From NCBI GenBank assembly GCA_016719885.1, contig JADJYF010000026.1, forward strand, positions 1 to 64,000: a stretch of 64,000 nt of DNA. The letters are read 5' to 3'. The notes beneath the pieces were generated by a model. The model was not told the origin of the DNA. It saw only the letters and a list, made by a program, of their open reading frames with translations, and did not search any database. The position numbers and the translations under genes were made by a program. Positions 1 through 9,179 of this stretch are shown piece by piece (the stretch's first letter is position 1; every line of letters starts with the position of its first letter). Origin of the DNA: Pseudomonadota bacterium (lineage in GTDB: Bacteria; Pseudomonadota; Gammaproteobacteria; Ga0077536).

Positions 1-1368
1 GGTGTAAGAGCCTGGGCCTGGGCAGGTGCTTACCTGCGTCAGTTGATCACGACGGAGAGCCGTGCAGCGGATTGTCGATCAGGACCGTGCAAGTCTCAAG
101 TTGCATGTAGCGTCGCTGTAGCGCCCACTCGTCGTTCTGCTCCAGAAGTATCGCGCCGACGAGCCTGGTCACCGCCGCGTCGTTGGGGAAGATGCCCACC
201 ACGCCGGTGCGTCGTTTGACCTCGGCGTTGAGACGTTCGAGCGGAATGGTCGAGTGGATCTGAGTTCGATGAGCCTTGGGGAAGGCGAGATAGCTCAGCA
301 CCTCGGTCTCGCCTCTGGTCCATCAACGCGCTGAGCTTGGGGAACTTGACGCGTAGCTGGTCAGCGACGATGCGCCATTGCGCGACCGCCGCCTCGTGGT
401 CTCCTGGGTAAACGGCGGTGCTGATGGCGGAGCACACCATCTGCCGTTGGCCCTTGCCGGCGTGGGCGAGCGCGTTGCGCAGGAAGCAGCGCCTTTGCAG
501 CGCCGCCGGTCGCACTCAGCACCTTCGACGCCGCTGCCTTCAAGCTCCTTGATGGGCATCGGAGATCACGAGCTTCACGCCGCGTAATCCCGCGCCGCGT
601 GAGGGGCTGCGCAGGAAGTCCGTCCAGAACGGCTCGGCCTCGCTCGGCCCGACCGCCATGCCGAGCACCTCGCGCATGCCGTCGAACTGACCGCCACGGC
701 GATTATTACCGCCTGACACGATGCGACCGGCCTCCCGCGCTTTGACGTAGGTGGCGTCGATCCACAGGTACGGCCAGTTGCTTCAACGGCCGGTCGAGGA
801 ACGCGCCCTGACCCGCTCGTCGATCCCCGGCGCACAGCCGCGACACCCGGCTCTTGGAGATCCTGCTCATGCCCATCGCCTTGACCAACTCGTCCACTGA
901 ACGGGTCGAGACGCCTTGTACGTAGGCTTCCTGGATGACCGCCGCCAAAGCCTTCTCACGTGCGGCGGCCCAGGAACGGCGGGAAGTAGCCGCCGCCGCG
1001 CAGCTTCGATCTTGAGCGGAATGCCGCCAGCCGCGCGTCTCCCACAGACGCTCGCGGTAGCCGTTGCGGCTGTTCTGCCGATCGCCACTGCGCCGCCGTA
1101 GGCCGCCCCGCACAGGTTGTCGACGTCCATCGCCATCAGGCGCTCGACGACGGGGAGACCGGGTCGCGAAGGAAATCTTGGTCGGCCCCTTCTCGACCAG
1201 CTCGGTCAGTGTAATGCTTGTCTTGGTCATCGTGGTGTTCTCCAGGTCATGGTTTAGCTTGTAACTCAACCTTAACTCCAGACCCACGATGGCCGCCGAA
1301 CCTGGCCCAGCCCACCCTGGGCGGGCGGGCTGGGCCAACCGGTGCGGCCACCTTTCAGTTCTTACACC
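1..1368 (-). mobile_element. Decayed IS256-family insertion sequence
   Basis: The left end begins at base 1 with GGTGTAAGA, and the inverse complement of the same 9 bases lies at 1360-1368; a few further scattered matches follow. Between the ends is a broken IS256-type (mutator) transposase on the minus strand. About 1.37 kb is normal for this family. No target-site duplication can be judged because the left flank is outside the window. The short perfect inverted repeat and several frameshifts suggest an old, immobile copy. Confidence 0.8.
47..1230 (-). pseudogene. IS256-family transposase, frameshifted
   Basis: A DDE transposase of the IS256/mutator family, broken into pieces in different frames. 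The start (MTKTSITLTELVEKGPTKISF) is at 1230. Recognisable blocks follow: the helix-turn-helix-like VIQEAYVQGVSTRSVDELVKA segment (about 860-960), the first catalytic aspartate region WIDATYVKAREAG (about 735-775), the second, VKLVISDAH (about 555-585), and the C-terminal IHSTIPLERLNAEVKRRTG block with the third acidic residue (47-301). Each block is well conserved but no single frame joins them, so the gene is inactive. The blocks are in the expected order and spacing, so point indels rather than rearrangement broke it. Confidence 0.85.
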
Positions 1369-1390
1369 ACTCGGCGGGACGCAACCCGAC

Positions 1391-1532
1391 CCACAAGGAA
1401 GGGGCCAGTGGAGTTCGCGGGGATGGAGATTTTGTGGGTCCGGTTTCAACCGGACATTGAGGCGGTGGCTTCGAGGCATGGTGGCCTTGGTGCCTGGCCC
1501 ATGAATGTCCGAATGAATTCGGACCCACGAGG
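1391..1532. repeat. REP-like pair, copy A of a ~140 bp direct repeat
   Basis: It starts CCACAAGGAAGGGGCCAGTG and contains two palindromic units facing each other: GTGGGTCCGGTTTCAACCGG (from 1434) and GTCCGAATGAATTCGGACCC (from 1507). The block, including the non-palindromic middle (GGCGGTGGCTTCGAG and CCTTGGTGCCTGGCC), recurs with small changes at 2291-2427. The two copies flank hicAB. The stretch 1369-1607 holds nothing else I can recognise apart from the hicA leader. Confidence 0.8.
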
Positions 1533-1607
1533 AAGGTGTCGGGGAGTTCGGTGTCGCGGCATGAACACGCGTGATAGTCGTGACTTCGGTCCGTGTATGC
1601 TGAAAGA

Positions 1608-1793
1608 ATGAAAGTCGCCGAGATCCTTAAACTCCTGCAGCAGGATGGCTGGTTCCAGGTCGCGCAGAAAGGCAGCCATCGCCAGTTAAAGCATGCGTCC
1701 AAGGCTGGGCGGGTAACAGTTCCTGGCAAGCCGGGCGATGATTTGGCTCCCGGCACGCAAAACAGTATCCTCAAACAGGCCGGTCTCAGGTAG
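1608..1793 (+). CDS. hicA: HicA family toxin (mRNA interferase)
   Basis: 61 residues, the usual HicA size. It has the double-stranded-RNA-binding-like fold signature: MKVAEILKLLQQDGW at the N-terminus, then QKGSHRQLKH with the catalytic histidine of the family (about residue 26), then the VTVPGKPGDDLAPGT loop. HicA toxins cleave mRNA and are neutralised by HicB. The ATG at 1608 is preceded by GAAAGA. An in-frame upstream start at 1593 would add five residues that other HicA proteins lack. It is followed after 10 bp by hicB, the standard toxin-first order. It lies between copies of a REP-containing direct repeat. Confidence 0.92.
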   Translation: MKVAEILKLLQQDGWFQVAQKGSHRQLKHASKAGRVTVPGKPGDDLAPGTQNSILKQAGLR

Positions 1794-1803
1794 GAAGGTC
1801 TAG

Positions 1804-2016
1804 ATGAAATACGCCGTGGTAATCGAGAAAGCCGAGGGCAACTATTCGGCCTATGTGCCTGATCTCCCGGGTTGCGTAGCAACAGGCTTCACCGTGCAAG
1901 AAGTCGAATCCGAGATCCGCGAGGCCATCGCCTTTCATATCGAGGGGCTGCGAGAAGATGGCCTCGCAGTGCCTGAACCCACGAGCAAAGTCGAATACAT
2001 TGAATTGGTGGCGTAG
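1804..2016 (+). CDS. hicB: HicB family antitoxin (short form)
   Basis: 70 residues matching the partially degraded RNase H fold of HicB: MKYAVVIEKAEGNYSAYVPD, the conserved LPGCVATG block and an amphipathic helix (VQEVESEIREAIAFHIEGL). The protein neutralises HicA. It lacks the C-terminal ribbon-helix-helix or Cro/C1 DNA-binding domain of longer HicB proteins, so autoregulation by this protein alone is doubtful. The ATG lies 10 bp after the hicA stop with AGGAAGG as ribosome site. The pair reads as a complete, probably functional type II module. Confidence 0.92.
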   Translation: MKYAVVIEKAEGNYSAYVPDLPGCVATGFTVQEVESEIREAIAFHIEGLREDGLAVPEPTSKVEYIELVA

Positions 2017-2211
2017 TGCCAAGGCGCGTTCCGCGTTAACAGCCAATAGAACGCGCACCTCCGCGCTACGCAATTCGAGGCCACCTCGCCAGCGTGGTCT
2101 GACTCCCCGCTCTCCACGTCGCTCCTTGCGCGCGAGCACGCTCATTTCGCCTCACCGGAGTTTCCTGACCTCTGTGCCTCAGAGCGGCGCATTCGGGAGA
2201 ATGTCTTCTCG

Positions 2212-2466
2212 GTGTGGGTCCGGTTTCAACCGGACATCGGAAAGTCGTAGGTTCGATACAGGGCCTTTGAATGTCCGAATGAATTCGGACCCACAAGGAA
2301 GGGGCCAGTGGGATTCCCAGGGAGATTTTGTGGGTCCGGTTTCAACCGGACATTGAGGCGGTGGCTTCGAGCATGGTCCTTGGTGCCTGGCCTAGGGAGT
2401 GTCCGAATGAATTCGGACCCACAAGGATCGTGGCCCATGCATGTCCGAATGAATTCGGCCCCACAG
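2212..2466. repeat. REP-like cluster with copy B of the ~140 bp repeat
   Basis: It contains five palindromic units: GTGGGTCCGGTTTCAACCGG at 2214 and 2330, and the inverted GTCCGAATGAATTCGG type at about 2272, 2401 and 2442. Positions 2291-2427 repeat 1391-1532 almost base for base. The whole gene-free stretch from hicB to gspC (2017-2584) otherwise shows no coding signal. Its last ~80 bases are AT-rich (AAACTGTTTAAATACG) and probably hold the gspC promoter, but no clear -35/-10 pair can be assigned. Confidence 0.75.
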
Positions 2467-2584
2467 CCCTTCATCATCCATTGTTTGAATCCAATCACTG
2501 CTTTCCGTGAGAATTGCCATCAACTGTGACGAAACAAACTGTTTAAATACGCCGCACACAACTGACAAGAACCAAACTCGCGCA

Positions 2585-3325
2585 ATGAATCTCGCTGCCA
2601 AGCTGCCCCCTGCACCCCTGATGTTGCCGGCCACCGTCCTGGCGCTTGCCTGTGCGCTGCTGGTGACGACGCTGTGGGTGCAGGGACGCGCGTTGCGCGA
2701 CAGCGCGGTGAGTCTCGCGCCGCGTGCCGCGCATGGAGTGGGCCAGGGCGACGATGCGCCCTTGCCCGCGACTTCGCCGGCTGTCTCGCTGACCCCCTTG
2801 GCGGCCAGCGATCTGTTCGGTCGATACGACCCCGCGCAGGCGGCGGCAGCAAGCACCGCCAAGGCGCCCTCGCCCACCGCCCCCGTGCTCGGCGACAAGG
2901 CGCCCGACAGCCTGCCCGATGCGACGGTGGCGCTGCGCCTGCAGGGCATCATCTTCAAGCGCGACCCGGCGCGACGCCGCGCCATCATCGCCGGCGACGG
3001 GCCCAATGCCGAAGTGCGTAAAGTGGGCGACGAGTTCGGCGGCGTCATCATCCGCTACATCGAGCAACGACGCGTGGTGGTGGAACAGCAGGGCGAACTG
3101 AAAGCCCTGCGTCTGCCCGAAGCGCCCATGGCCAACGGCGCGGCGTCGTTCTCGCAGATGAGTGCGCCGCCGATGCCGGGCAGCGCGCCCGAGCCTTATG
3201 TCGAAGAGCCGATGGAGCCGCAATACGAAGCACCGCCGGAGGACTTCGAAACCAGCGAGCCCGTGCCCGAGGAACAAGTGGTGCCGGACGACAGCGGCGA
3301 CACCGCCGCCGAGCCGATGGAATGA
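2585..3325 (+). CDS. gspC: Type II secretion inner-membrane protein GspC
   Basis: 246 residues. GspC links the inner-membrane platform to the outer-membrane secretin. A short cytoplasmic N-terminus is followed by one membrane helix (about 11-33) and a disordered Ala/Pro linker. Then comes the homology region: ASDLFGRY, then LPDATVALRLQGIIF, RRAIIAGDG and VGDEFGGVIIRYIEQRRVVVE (about 75-180). The C-terminus is an acidic Pro/Glu-rich tail (about 195-246) instead of the PDZ or coiled-coil domain of many GspC proteins. The ATG at 2585 is chosen because an in-frame GTG at 2507 would add 26 hydrophilic residues before the membrane helix. It is the first gene of gspCDEF. Confidence 0.85.
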   Translation: MNLAAKLPPAPLMLPATVLALACALLVTTLWVQGRALRDSAVSLAPRAAHGVGQGDDAPLPATSPAVSLTPLAASDLFGRYDPAQAAAASTAKAPSPTAPVLGDKAPDSLPDATVALRLQGIIFKRDPARRRAIIAGDGPNAEVRKVGDEFGGVIIRYIEQRRVVVEQQGELKALRLPEAPMANGAASFSQMSAPPMPGSAPEPYVEEPMEPQYEAPPEDFETSEPVPEEQVVPDDSGDTAAEPME

Positions 3326-3443
3326 TGCCACGCGCCACGTCGCAAGCGCCGGGCAGCCGGCAGCGCCTTGCCACGGCGCTGCAAGGGCTTTCTGCTACCA
3401 TCGCGACGGCCTCAGCCGTCCCTCGAGGGAGAATCCCAACATC

Positions 3444-5444
3444 GTGATCCGAATGATCCCACGCCTCGCGCAAGGCCTGCGCCTCGATTGCCGCAGCGCG
3501 CTGCTCGCGCTGCTGCTGTGTGTGCCGCTGCTCGCGCTGGCCGAGCCCGAGCCCACCGGCGTCATCAAGGACGACAAGGGCCAGTTCACCATCAACATGC
3601 GCGACACCGACATTCGCGCCTTCATCACCGCCATCGGCGAGAACACCGGCCAGAACTTCGTGGTCGACCCGCGCGTGAAAGGCAATGTCACGGTGATTTC
3701 ATCCGCGCCGACCGACGCCAAGGCGCTCTACGACGTGTTCCTTTCTATCTTGAAGGTGCATGGCTTCGCCGCCATTCCGAGCGGCGACATGGTGAAGATC
3801 GTGCCGGACGCAACCGCCAAGCAGGAAGGCCAGGACACCGCCGCCTCCTACGTGGCGCGCGACAACGATGCGCTGGTGACGGCGGTCGTGCCGGTGCGGC
3901 ACGTGAGCGCGCCGGAACTGGTGGCGGTGTTGCGCCCGCTGCTGCCGCAGGAAGCGCACCTCGCCGGCTTCGCCGCCAGCAACGTGCTGGTGGTGGCCGA
4001 CTCCGGCGTCAACGTGCGGCGCATGATGCGCATCGTCGCGCAGCTCGACACCGCCTCGGACAAGTCCATCCAGCTCATCGAACTCAAGCACGCCGACGCC
4101 GAGGAAGTGGTGCGGGTCATGAATTCCCTGTCCGGTGACCCGGGCAAGCAGCAGTCGCCCGGCGTCAGTGGCCCGCAGTTCATTGCCTACGGTCGTACCA
4201 ACACCGTGCTCATGCAGGCCGCGCCGAATGAAATCGAACGCTACCGGCGGCTCATCAACGCGCTGGACGTACCCGATCGCGGCCCCGACGGCGTGGAAGT
4301 CATCCCCTTACGCTTCGCCACCGCCGCCGACCTGATGCCGGTGCTGCAGGGCGTGTTGACCGGCGAGAGCATGCCGCCCCAAGGCAACAGCGGCGGCGCC
4401 AGCGGCGCGCCGCGCGGCGAAGGCATGGCGACGGTCGCGCCCGGCGCCCAGCAGACGCCCGGCTCGTCGAACATCCAGGCCGACGAAGCCACCAACACCC
4501 TCATCATCCAGGCGCCAACGCGCCAGTTGAAGATGCTGCGTGAAGTGATCGCGCGCCTCGACGTGCGCCGCAACCAGGTGCTGGTGGAAGGCATCATCGC
4601 CGAGCTCAGTACCACCAGCGAGGCCGAACTCGGCATTCAATGGAAGACCAGCCAGACCAACAACGGCATCGTCACCGGCAGCACCTTCAGCGGCGGCAGC
4701 GTGTCGCCCAATATCACCGGCGCGGTCAGCAAGGGCGTGTTCGGCTTTGCCGACGGCCTCGCGCTCGGCTACCTGCGTGGCGGTGACATCCGCGCGCTTC
4801 TGAATGCCTTCAGCGGCGACCGCTACACCAACGTGCTGTCGACGCCGAGCCTCATGACCCTGGACAACGCCGAGGCCGAGATCGTGGTCGGCCAGAACGT
4901 GCCCTTCGTCACCGGCTCGTTCAACAACAGCTCGATCACGCCCGACAACCCCTTCCAGACCATCGAACGCAAGGACGTCGGCATCCTGCTCAAGGTCAAA
5001 CCGCAGATCAACGAAGGCGGCACGGTCACGCTGGAACTGGAACAGGAAGTGTCGAGCGTCGATTCCTCGACGCGCGGCGCCGACCTCATCACCAACAAGC
5101 GCTCGATCAAGACCACCGTGCTGGTCGATGACAGCGACATCGTGGTGCTGGGCGGGCTCATCCAGAACAACCTCACGGAGAACGATCAGAAAGTGCCGTG
5201 GGTCGGCGACATCCCGGTGCTGGGTCACCTGTTCAAGAACGCGCGCAACGATCACAGCAAGACCAACCTCATGGTGTTCCTGCGCCCGACCATCATCAAC
5301 GATCGCGAGGGCAATCTCGCCACCGCCACCAGCCGCTACGAGGAGCTGCGCCGGCGCCAGGAAGCCGAGGAGCCGCGCCGCAAGGGCAGCCTGCTGCGTG
5401 AAGAGGCGCCTCGCCTGCCGGCGGCCGACGGCCTGTTGGAATGA
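3444..5444 (+). CDS. gspD: Type II secretion outer-membrane secretin GspD
   Basis: About 666 residues; forms the outer-membrane pore of the secreton. A signal peptide (RSALLALLLCVPLLALA) is followed by N0 (FTINMRDTDIRAFITAIG), N1-N3 (repeated LKHADAEEVV and LRFATAADLMPVLQG blocks, with a Gly/Ser-rich insert near 4375-4470) and the C-terminal secretin domain. The secretin signature VPWVGDIPVLGHLFKN is near 5200. GTG at 3444 is chosen because GAGGGAGA lies about 11 bases upstream; an ATG three codons later (3453) is the alternative. It overlaps gspE by 4 bp (ATGA). A pilotin gene is not visible nearby. Confidence 0.95.
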   Translation: MIRMIPRLAQGLRLDCRSALLALLLCVPLLALAEPEPTGVIKDDKGQFTINMRDTDIRAFITAIGENTGQNFVVDPRVKGNVTVISSAPTDAKALYDVFLSILKVHGFAAIPSGDMVKIVPDATAKQEGQDTAASYVARDNDALVTAVVPVRHVSAPELVAVLRPLLPQEAHLAGFAASNVLVVADSGVNVRRMMRIVAQLDTASDKSIQLIELKHADAEEVVRVMNSLSGDPGKQQSPGVSGPQFIAYGRTNTVLMQAAPNEIERYRRLINALDVPDRGPDGVEVIPLRFATAADLMPVLQGVLTGESMPPQGNSGGASGAPRGEGMATVAPGAQQTPGSSNIQADEATNTLIIQAPTRQLKMLREVIARLDVRRNQVLVEGIIAELSTTSEAELGIQWKTSQTNNGIVTGSTFSGGSVSPNITGAVSKGVFGFADGLALGYLRGGDIRALLNAFSGDRYTNVLSTPSLMTLDNAEAEIVVGQNVPFVTGSFNNSSITPDNPFQTIERKDVGILLKVKPQINEGGTVTLELEQEVSSVDSSTRGADLITNKRSIKTTVLVDDSDIVVLGGLIQNNLTENDQKVPWVGDIPVLGHLFKNARNDHSKTNLMVFLRPTIINDREGNLATATSRYEELRRRQEAEEPRRKGSLLREEAPRLPAADGLLE

Positions 5445-6910
5445 ACGTGCCGTTCGCCTTCGCGCGTCGCCACGGCGTGTTCGTGCGTGACGCGGGCGGC
5501 GCGGAGCGCGTGATGGTGTACCGCGTCAGCGCGCCCCTGGCGGCGCTGGCCGAGACCCAGCGCGTGGCGGGCGGCGCGCTGCCGCTGGTGCCGCTGTCCG
5601 ACGACCAGTTCGAAACCGAACTGCAGCGCGCCTACGAAGGCAGCGCGCAGGGCAACGGCCAGTCGATGGCGGATCTCGGCGAGGAATTCAACCTGGCCGA
5701 TCTCGCCGATGAACTGCGCGAGCCGACCGACTTGCTCGAAAGCGCCGACGATGCGCCGATCATCCGCCTCATCAACGGCGTGATCAGCGAGGCCATCCGC
5801 GAGAACGCCTCGGACATCCACATCGAACCGTTCGAATCGCGCCTGTCGATACGCCTGCGCGTGGACGGCGTGCTGCGCCAGATCATGGAGCCGCCGGCCG
5901 CCATCGGCCCGCTGCTGGTGTCGCGCATCAAGATCATGGCCAAGCTCGACATCGCCGAGAAACGCGTGCCGCAGGACGGCCGCATAAGCCTCCGCATCGC
6001 CAACCGGCCGGTGGACGTGCGCGTGTCGACCATTCCTTCCGGCAGCGGCGAGCGCGTGGTGCTGCGCCTGCTCGACAAGCAGGCCGGGCGCCTGCAGCTC
6101 GAACAGATCGGCATGGATGAGCCGACCACCGCCAGCATCGATCAGATCATCCACCTGCCCCACGGCATCTTTCTCGTCACGGGGCCCACCGGCTCGGGCA
6201 AGACCACCACGCTGTACGCGGCGCTGGCGCGCATCAACGACCGCAGCCGCAACATCATGACGGTCGAAGATCCGATTGAGTATTACATCGACGGTATCGC
6301 CCAGACCCAGGTCAACACCAAGGTCGATATGACTTTCGCGCGCGGCCTGCGCGCCATCCTGCGGCAAGACCCGGACGTGGTGATGGTCGGTGAAATCCGC
6401 GACATCGAGACCGCGCAGATTGCCATCCAGGCGAGCTTGACCGGCCACCTGGTGCTGTCGACCCTGCATACCAATTCGGCGGTCGGCGCGCTGACGCGTC
6501 TGCATGACATGGGCACCGAGCCTTTCCTGCTGGCGTCGAGCCTGGTGGGCGTGCTGGCCCAGCGCCTGGTGCGCAGGCTGTGCTTCCATTGCCGTCAGCC
6601 CCTGTTGCCCGATGCGGCGCTGGCCGCGCGTCTCGCCATGAGCGAACAAGCGCTCGCGCAGAACACCGTGTACGAGGCCGCCGGCTGCGCGAAGTGCATG
6701 CAAATCGGCTTTCGCGGCCGCACCGCCATCTACGAATTCGTGTCCATCGACAAGGAAGTGCGGCGCCTCATCCACGACAACGCCGGCGAGCAGACCATCG
6801 AAGCCTATGTGCGGCGCCATTCGCCCAGCCTGTTCGACAATGGTCGCGACAAGGTGCTGGCCGGCGAGACCACCGCCGAGGAATTGATCCGCGTTACCAC
6901 CGCGAGCTGA
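5441..6910 (+). CDS. gspE: Type II secretion ATPase GspE
   Basis: 489 residues; the cytoplasmic hexameric ATPase that powers pseudopilus assembly. The N1E domain is followed by the family core: Walker A GPTGSGKTTT (about 247-256), Asp box, Walker B region (VVMVGEIRD) and the His box TGHLVLSTLHTN. A four-cysteine zinc site is present as CFHC and CAKC (about 380-415), as in GspE/PilB-type ATPases. It overlaps the gspD stop by 4 bp, so the two are translationally coupled. It is followed after 13 bp by gspF. All catalytic motifs are intact. Confidence 0.96.
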   Translation: MNVPFAFARRHGVFVRDAGGAERVMVYRVSAPLAALAETQRVAGGALPLVPLSDDQFETELQRAYEGSAQGNGQSMADLGEEFNLADLADELREPTDLLESADDAPIIRLINGVISEAIRENASDIHIEPFESRLSIRLRVDGVLRQIMEPPAAIGPLLVSRIKIMAKLDIAEKRVPQDGRISLRIANRPVDVRVSTIPSGSGERVVLRLLDKQAGRLQLEQIGMDEPTTASIDQIIHLPHGIFLVTGPTGSGKTTTLYAALARINDRSRNIMTVEDPIEYYIDGIAQTQVNTKVDMTFARGLRAILRQDPDVVMVGEIRDIETAQIAIQASLTGHLVLSTLHTNSAVGALTRLHDMGTEPFLLASSLVGVLAQRLVRRLCFHCRQPLLPDAALAARLAMSEQALAQNTVYEAAGCAKCMQIGFRGRTAIYEFVSIDKEVRRLIHDNAGEQTIEAYVRRHSPSLFDNGRDKVLAGETTAEELIRVTTAS

Positions 6911-6923
6911 GTGCCGCCCCCGC

Positions 6924-8141
6924 ATGCCCGCCTACGACTACCTGGCCCTGACCGCGAGCGGCGCGCGCCAACGCGGCGTGACGGAAGCCGACACCGAGCA
7001 GCAGGCGCGCCAGCGTTTGCGCGATCAAGGCCTGGTGCCGCTCAGCGTCGAGAGCAGTCGCCGCTCGGCCGGCGCCGGCAGCGGCGCGCATGGATTTCGG
7101 CGCAGCGCGCGCCTGGGCGGCGACCAGGTGGTGCTGTTCACACGCCTGCTCGGCACGCTGTTGAATTCCGGCCTGCCGCTCGACGACGCCTTGACGGCCT
7201 TGTCCAAGCAATCGGAAAGCAGCGACTTCAAGCGCGTGGCGCTCGACGTGCGGGCGCGCGTGCTGGAAGGCCATGGCCTCGCCGCCGGTCTCGACCAGTT
7301 CCCCAAGATCTTTCCGCCGGTATATCGCGCCACCATCGCCGCCGGCGCGCAGACCCGCCACCTGCCGACGGTGCTGGCGCGGCTCGCCGACTTCATGGAA
7401 GAGCGGCAACGCGTCGCGCAGCGGTTGAAGGTCGCGATGATCTACCCCACCGTGCTGACGGTGGTGGCCATCGCGGTGGTCAGCGGCCTGCTCGGTTACG
7501 TGGTGCCCGAGGTGGTGAAGGTCTTCAGCCAGATGAACCGTGAACTGCCGGCCCTGACGCGCGGGCTCATCGCGGTCAGCGGTTTCATGCGCCAATGGGG
7601 CGTGCTGATGTTCGCGGCGCTCATTGCTTCAGGCTTCGTGGTGCGCGCGTTCTTCGCGCGGCCGGCGCCGCGCCTCGCCCTGCATCGCCTGATGTTGCGC
7701 CTTGCCCTGCTCGGCACCCTCATCCGCGAAGCCGATGCCGGGCGCTTCGCACGCACGCTTGCCATCCTGCTCGGCAGCGGCCTGTCGATGCTCGAAGCAC
7801 TGCATATCGCCGCGAAATCGGTAGGCAACAGCAGCACCCTCATCGAACTCGAAGCGGCGATAGAGCGCGTACGCGAAGGCGCGGCCCTGAGCCAGGGCCT
7901 TGCCCGCGTCAGCGGCTTCCCGCCGTTGCTCGCCCACCTCGTCGCCAATGGCGAGAATTCCGGCGAACTGCCCAAGATGCTCGACTCCGCCGCCGACGCC
8001 CATGAACGCAGCATGCAATTGAAGATAGCAGTGCTGATGGGTCTCGCCGAGCCGCTGTTGATCCTGCTGATGGGCGCCGTGGTGCTGGTGATCGTGCTCG
8101 CCATCCTGCTGCCGATCTTCGATATGAATCGCCTGGTGTAG
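6924..8141 (+). CDS. gspF: Type II secretion platform protein GspF
   Basis: 405 residues, the usual length. GspF is the polytopic inner-membrane platform that binds GspE and GspL. The N-terminus (MPAYDYLALTASGARQRGV) is typical. Two T2SSF domains are seen (about 70-195 and 270-395), each ending in hydrophobic segments (VLTVVAIAVVSGLLGYVVP and LLILLMGAVVLVIVLAILLP). It ends in IFDMNRLV, and the TAG stop is formed by the head of the REP array that begins here. It is the last gene of the plus-strand operon and converges on gspM. Confidence 0.95.
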   Translation: MPAYDYLALTASGARQRGVTEADTEQQARQRLRDQGLVPLSVESSRRSAGAGSGAHGFRRSARLGGDQVVLFTRLLGTLLNSGLPLDDALTALSKQSESSDFKRVALDVRARVLEGHGLAAGLDQFPKIFPPVYRATIAAGAQTRHLPTVLARLADFMEERQRVAQRLKVAMIYPTVLTVVAIAVVSGLLGYVVPEVVKVFSQMNRELPALTRGLIAVSGFMRQWGVLMFAALIASGFVVRAFFARPAPRLALHRLMLRLALLGTLIREADAGRFARTLAILLGSGLSMLEALHIAAKSVGNSSTLIELEAAIERVREGAALSQGLARVSGFPPLLAHLVANGENSGELPKMLDSAADAHERSMQLKIAVLMGLAEPLLILLMGAVVLVIVLAILLPIFDMNRLV

Positions 8142-8697
8142 GCGCGAGTTTATTCGCACATTGGAATCGGCTTCACGGCGGCGTGAATGTGCGAATGAAC
8201 TCGCACCTACAGCAGGATCGTCGGTCAATTCGTCCCGTCGCGCCAGCGGCTTGAATGTGCGAATGAATTCGCACCTACGGTAGGGCCGTCGTTCAATTCG
8301 TCTTGTCGCCCCCCCTGTAGGTGCGAATTTATTCGCACATTGGAATCGGCTTCACGGCGGCATGAATGTGTGAATGAATTCGGCAGCCTACTAGCAGGAT
8401 CGCCGGTCAATTCGTCGGGTCGCGCCAGCGGCACATATCAGTGCGAATGAATTCGCACCTACGGTAGGGCCTTCAGTTTCAATTCGTCTTGTCGCACCCT
8501 GGTAGGTTCAGAAAGGTTTATTCGCACATTCGGGGAATCGGCTTCACGGCGGCATGATGTGCGATTCGAAGAATTCGCATCTACGGTAGGGCCGTCGTTC
8601 AATTCGTCTTGTCGCACCCCTGTAGGTGCGAATTTATTCGCACATTGGAATCGGCTTCACGGCGGCGTGAATGTGCGAATGAATTCGCACCTACATC
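8136..8697. repeat. Array of ~10 REP-like palindromes between gspF and gspM
   Basis: Palindromic units of the GTAGGTGCGAATTTATTCGC type occur in direct orientation near 8138, 8317, 8500 (degenerate) and 8622. Inverted GAATGTGCGAATGAATTCGC units occur near 8184, 8253, 8364, 8431, 8555 and 8668. Spacer text (GGAATCGGCTTCACGGCGGC; GTCGTTCAATTCGTCTTGTC) recurs as well, so the array is a tandem repeat of about 180 bp carrying three palindromes each. The TAG stops of both gspF and gspM lie in the outermost units. No ORF here is credible. Confidence 0.9.
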
Positions 8698-9179
8698 CGC
8701 GCTTTCAAGGTCAAATCAGCGCGCACCAGGCCGGCCACGGGCAGGGCTTCGATGGTGGCCCGTTCCACTTCTATGCCCTGCTTTTCATCGAGGTTCACCA
8801 GCCACGCGGCGAGCTTGGGGAAGGGCATGTCGTCGAGATAGAGCGACAGAGCATTGGCGCCGGCCGGCGCCATTTTCTTGGTGTGTTCCTGCACGCCGGC
8901 GGCGTGGGCGCTGGTGGTGACCACGTTCAGCAGGGATGCGCCGGGCGGCAGCGTGGCGCGTTGCTTGGCGCCGCCGCCGAGAGACTTCATCTCGTTCGCC
9001 ACCTCGACGAGATGCGCTTCGAGTTCACGCGCCGCGCCGAGGCGCGTGGCGAGGCGCGCGTTGGCCTGGCTCATGGGATCGATGATGAGCAGGAAGTACA
9101 GCGCACCCATCACCACCAAGGCGCCGAGCACCAGCAGGCGCTTCTCCGAATCGTTGCGGCTGTCGAACCAGGCGCGCAT
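8691..9179 (-). CDS. gspM: Type II secretion protein GspM
   Basis: 162 residues. GspM is a bitopic inner-membrane protein that stabilises GspL. A short N-terminus (MRAWFDSRNDSEKR) is followed by one membrane helix (LLVLGALVVMGALYFLLII, about 15-33), then a periplasmic ferredoxin-like domain with the conserved pattern GVEVERATIEAL-like (IEVERATIEALPVAGLVRADL). The ATG at 9179 overlaps the final base of gspL. The stop TAG is the first base triplet of a REP unit. It closes the minus-strand operon gspGHIJKLM; no gspN follows. Confidence 0.85.
   Translation of the reverse strand: MRAWFDSRNDSEKRLLVLGALVVMGALYFLLIIDPMSQANARLATRLGAARELEAHLVEVANEMKSLGGGAKQRATLPPGASLLNVVTTSAHAAGVQEHTKKMAPAGANALSLYLDDMPFPKLAAWLVNLDEKQGIEVERATIEALPVAGLVRADLTLKARM

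Noticed and set aside
4308..5255. Long antisense frame across gspD
   Set aside because: Histidine/arginine-rich, no homology, opposite to strongly conserved secretin codons.
8136..8697. CRISPR array
   Set aside because: Units are palindromic in both orientations, spacers are themselves repeated and no cas genes are present.
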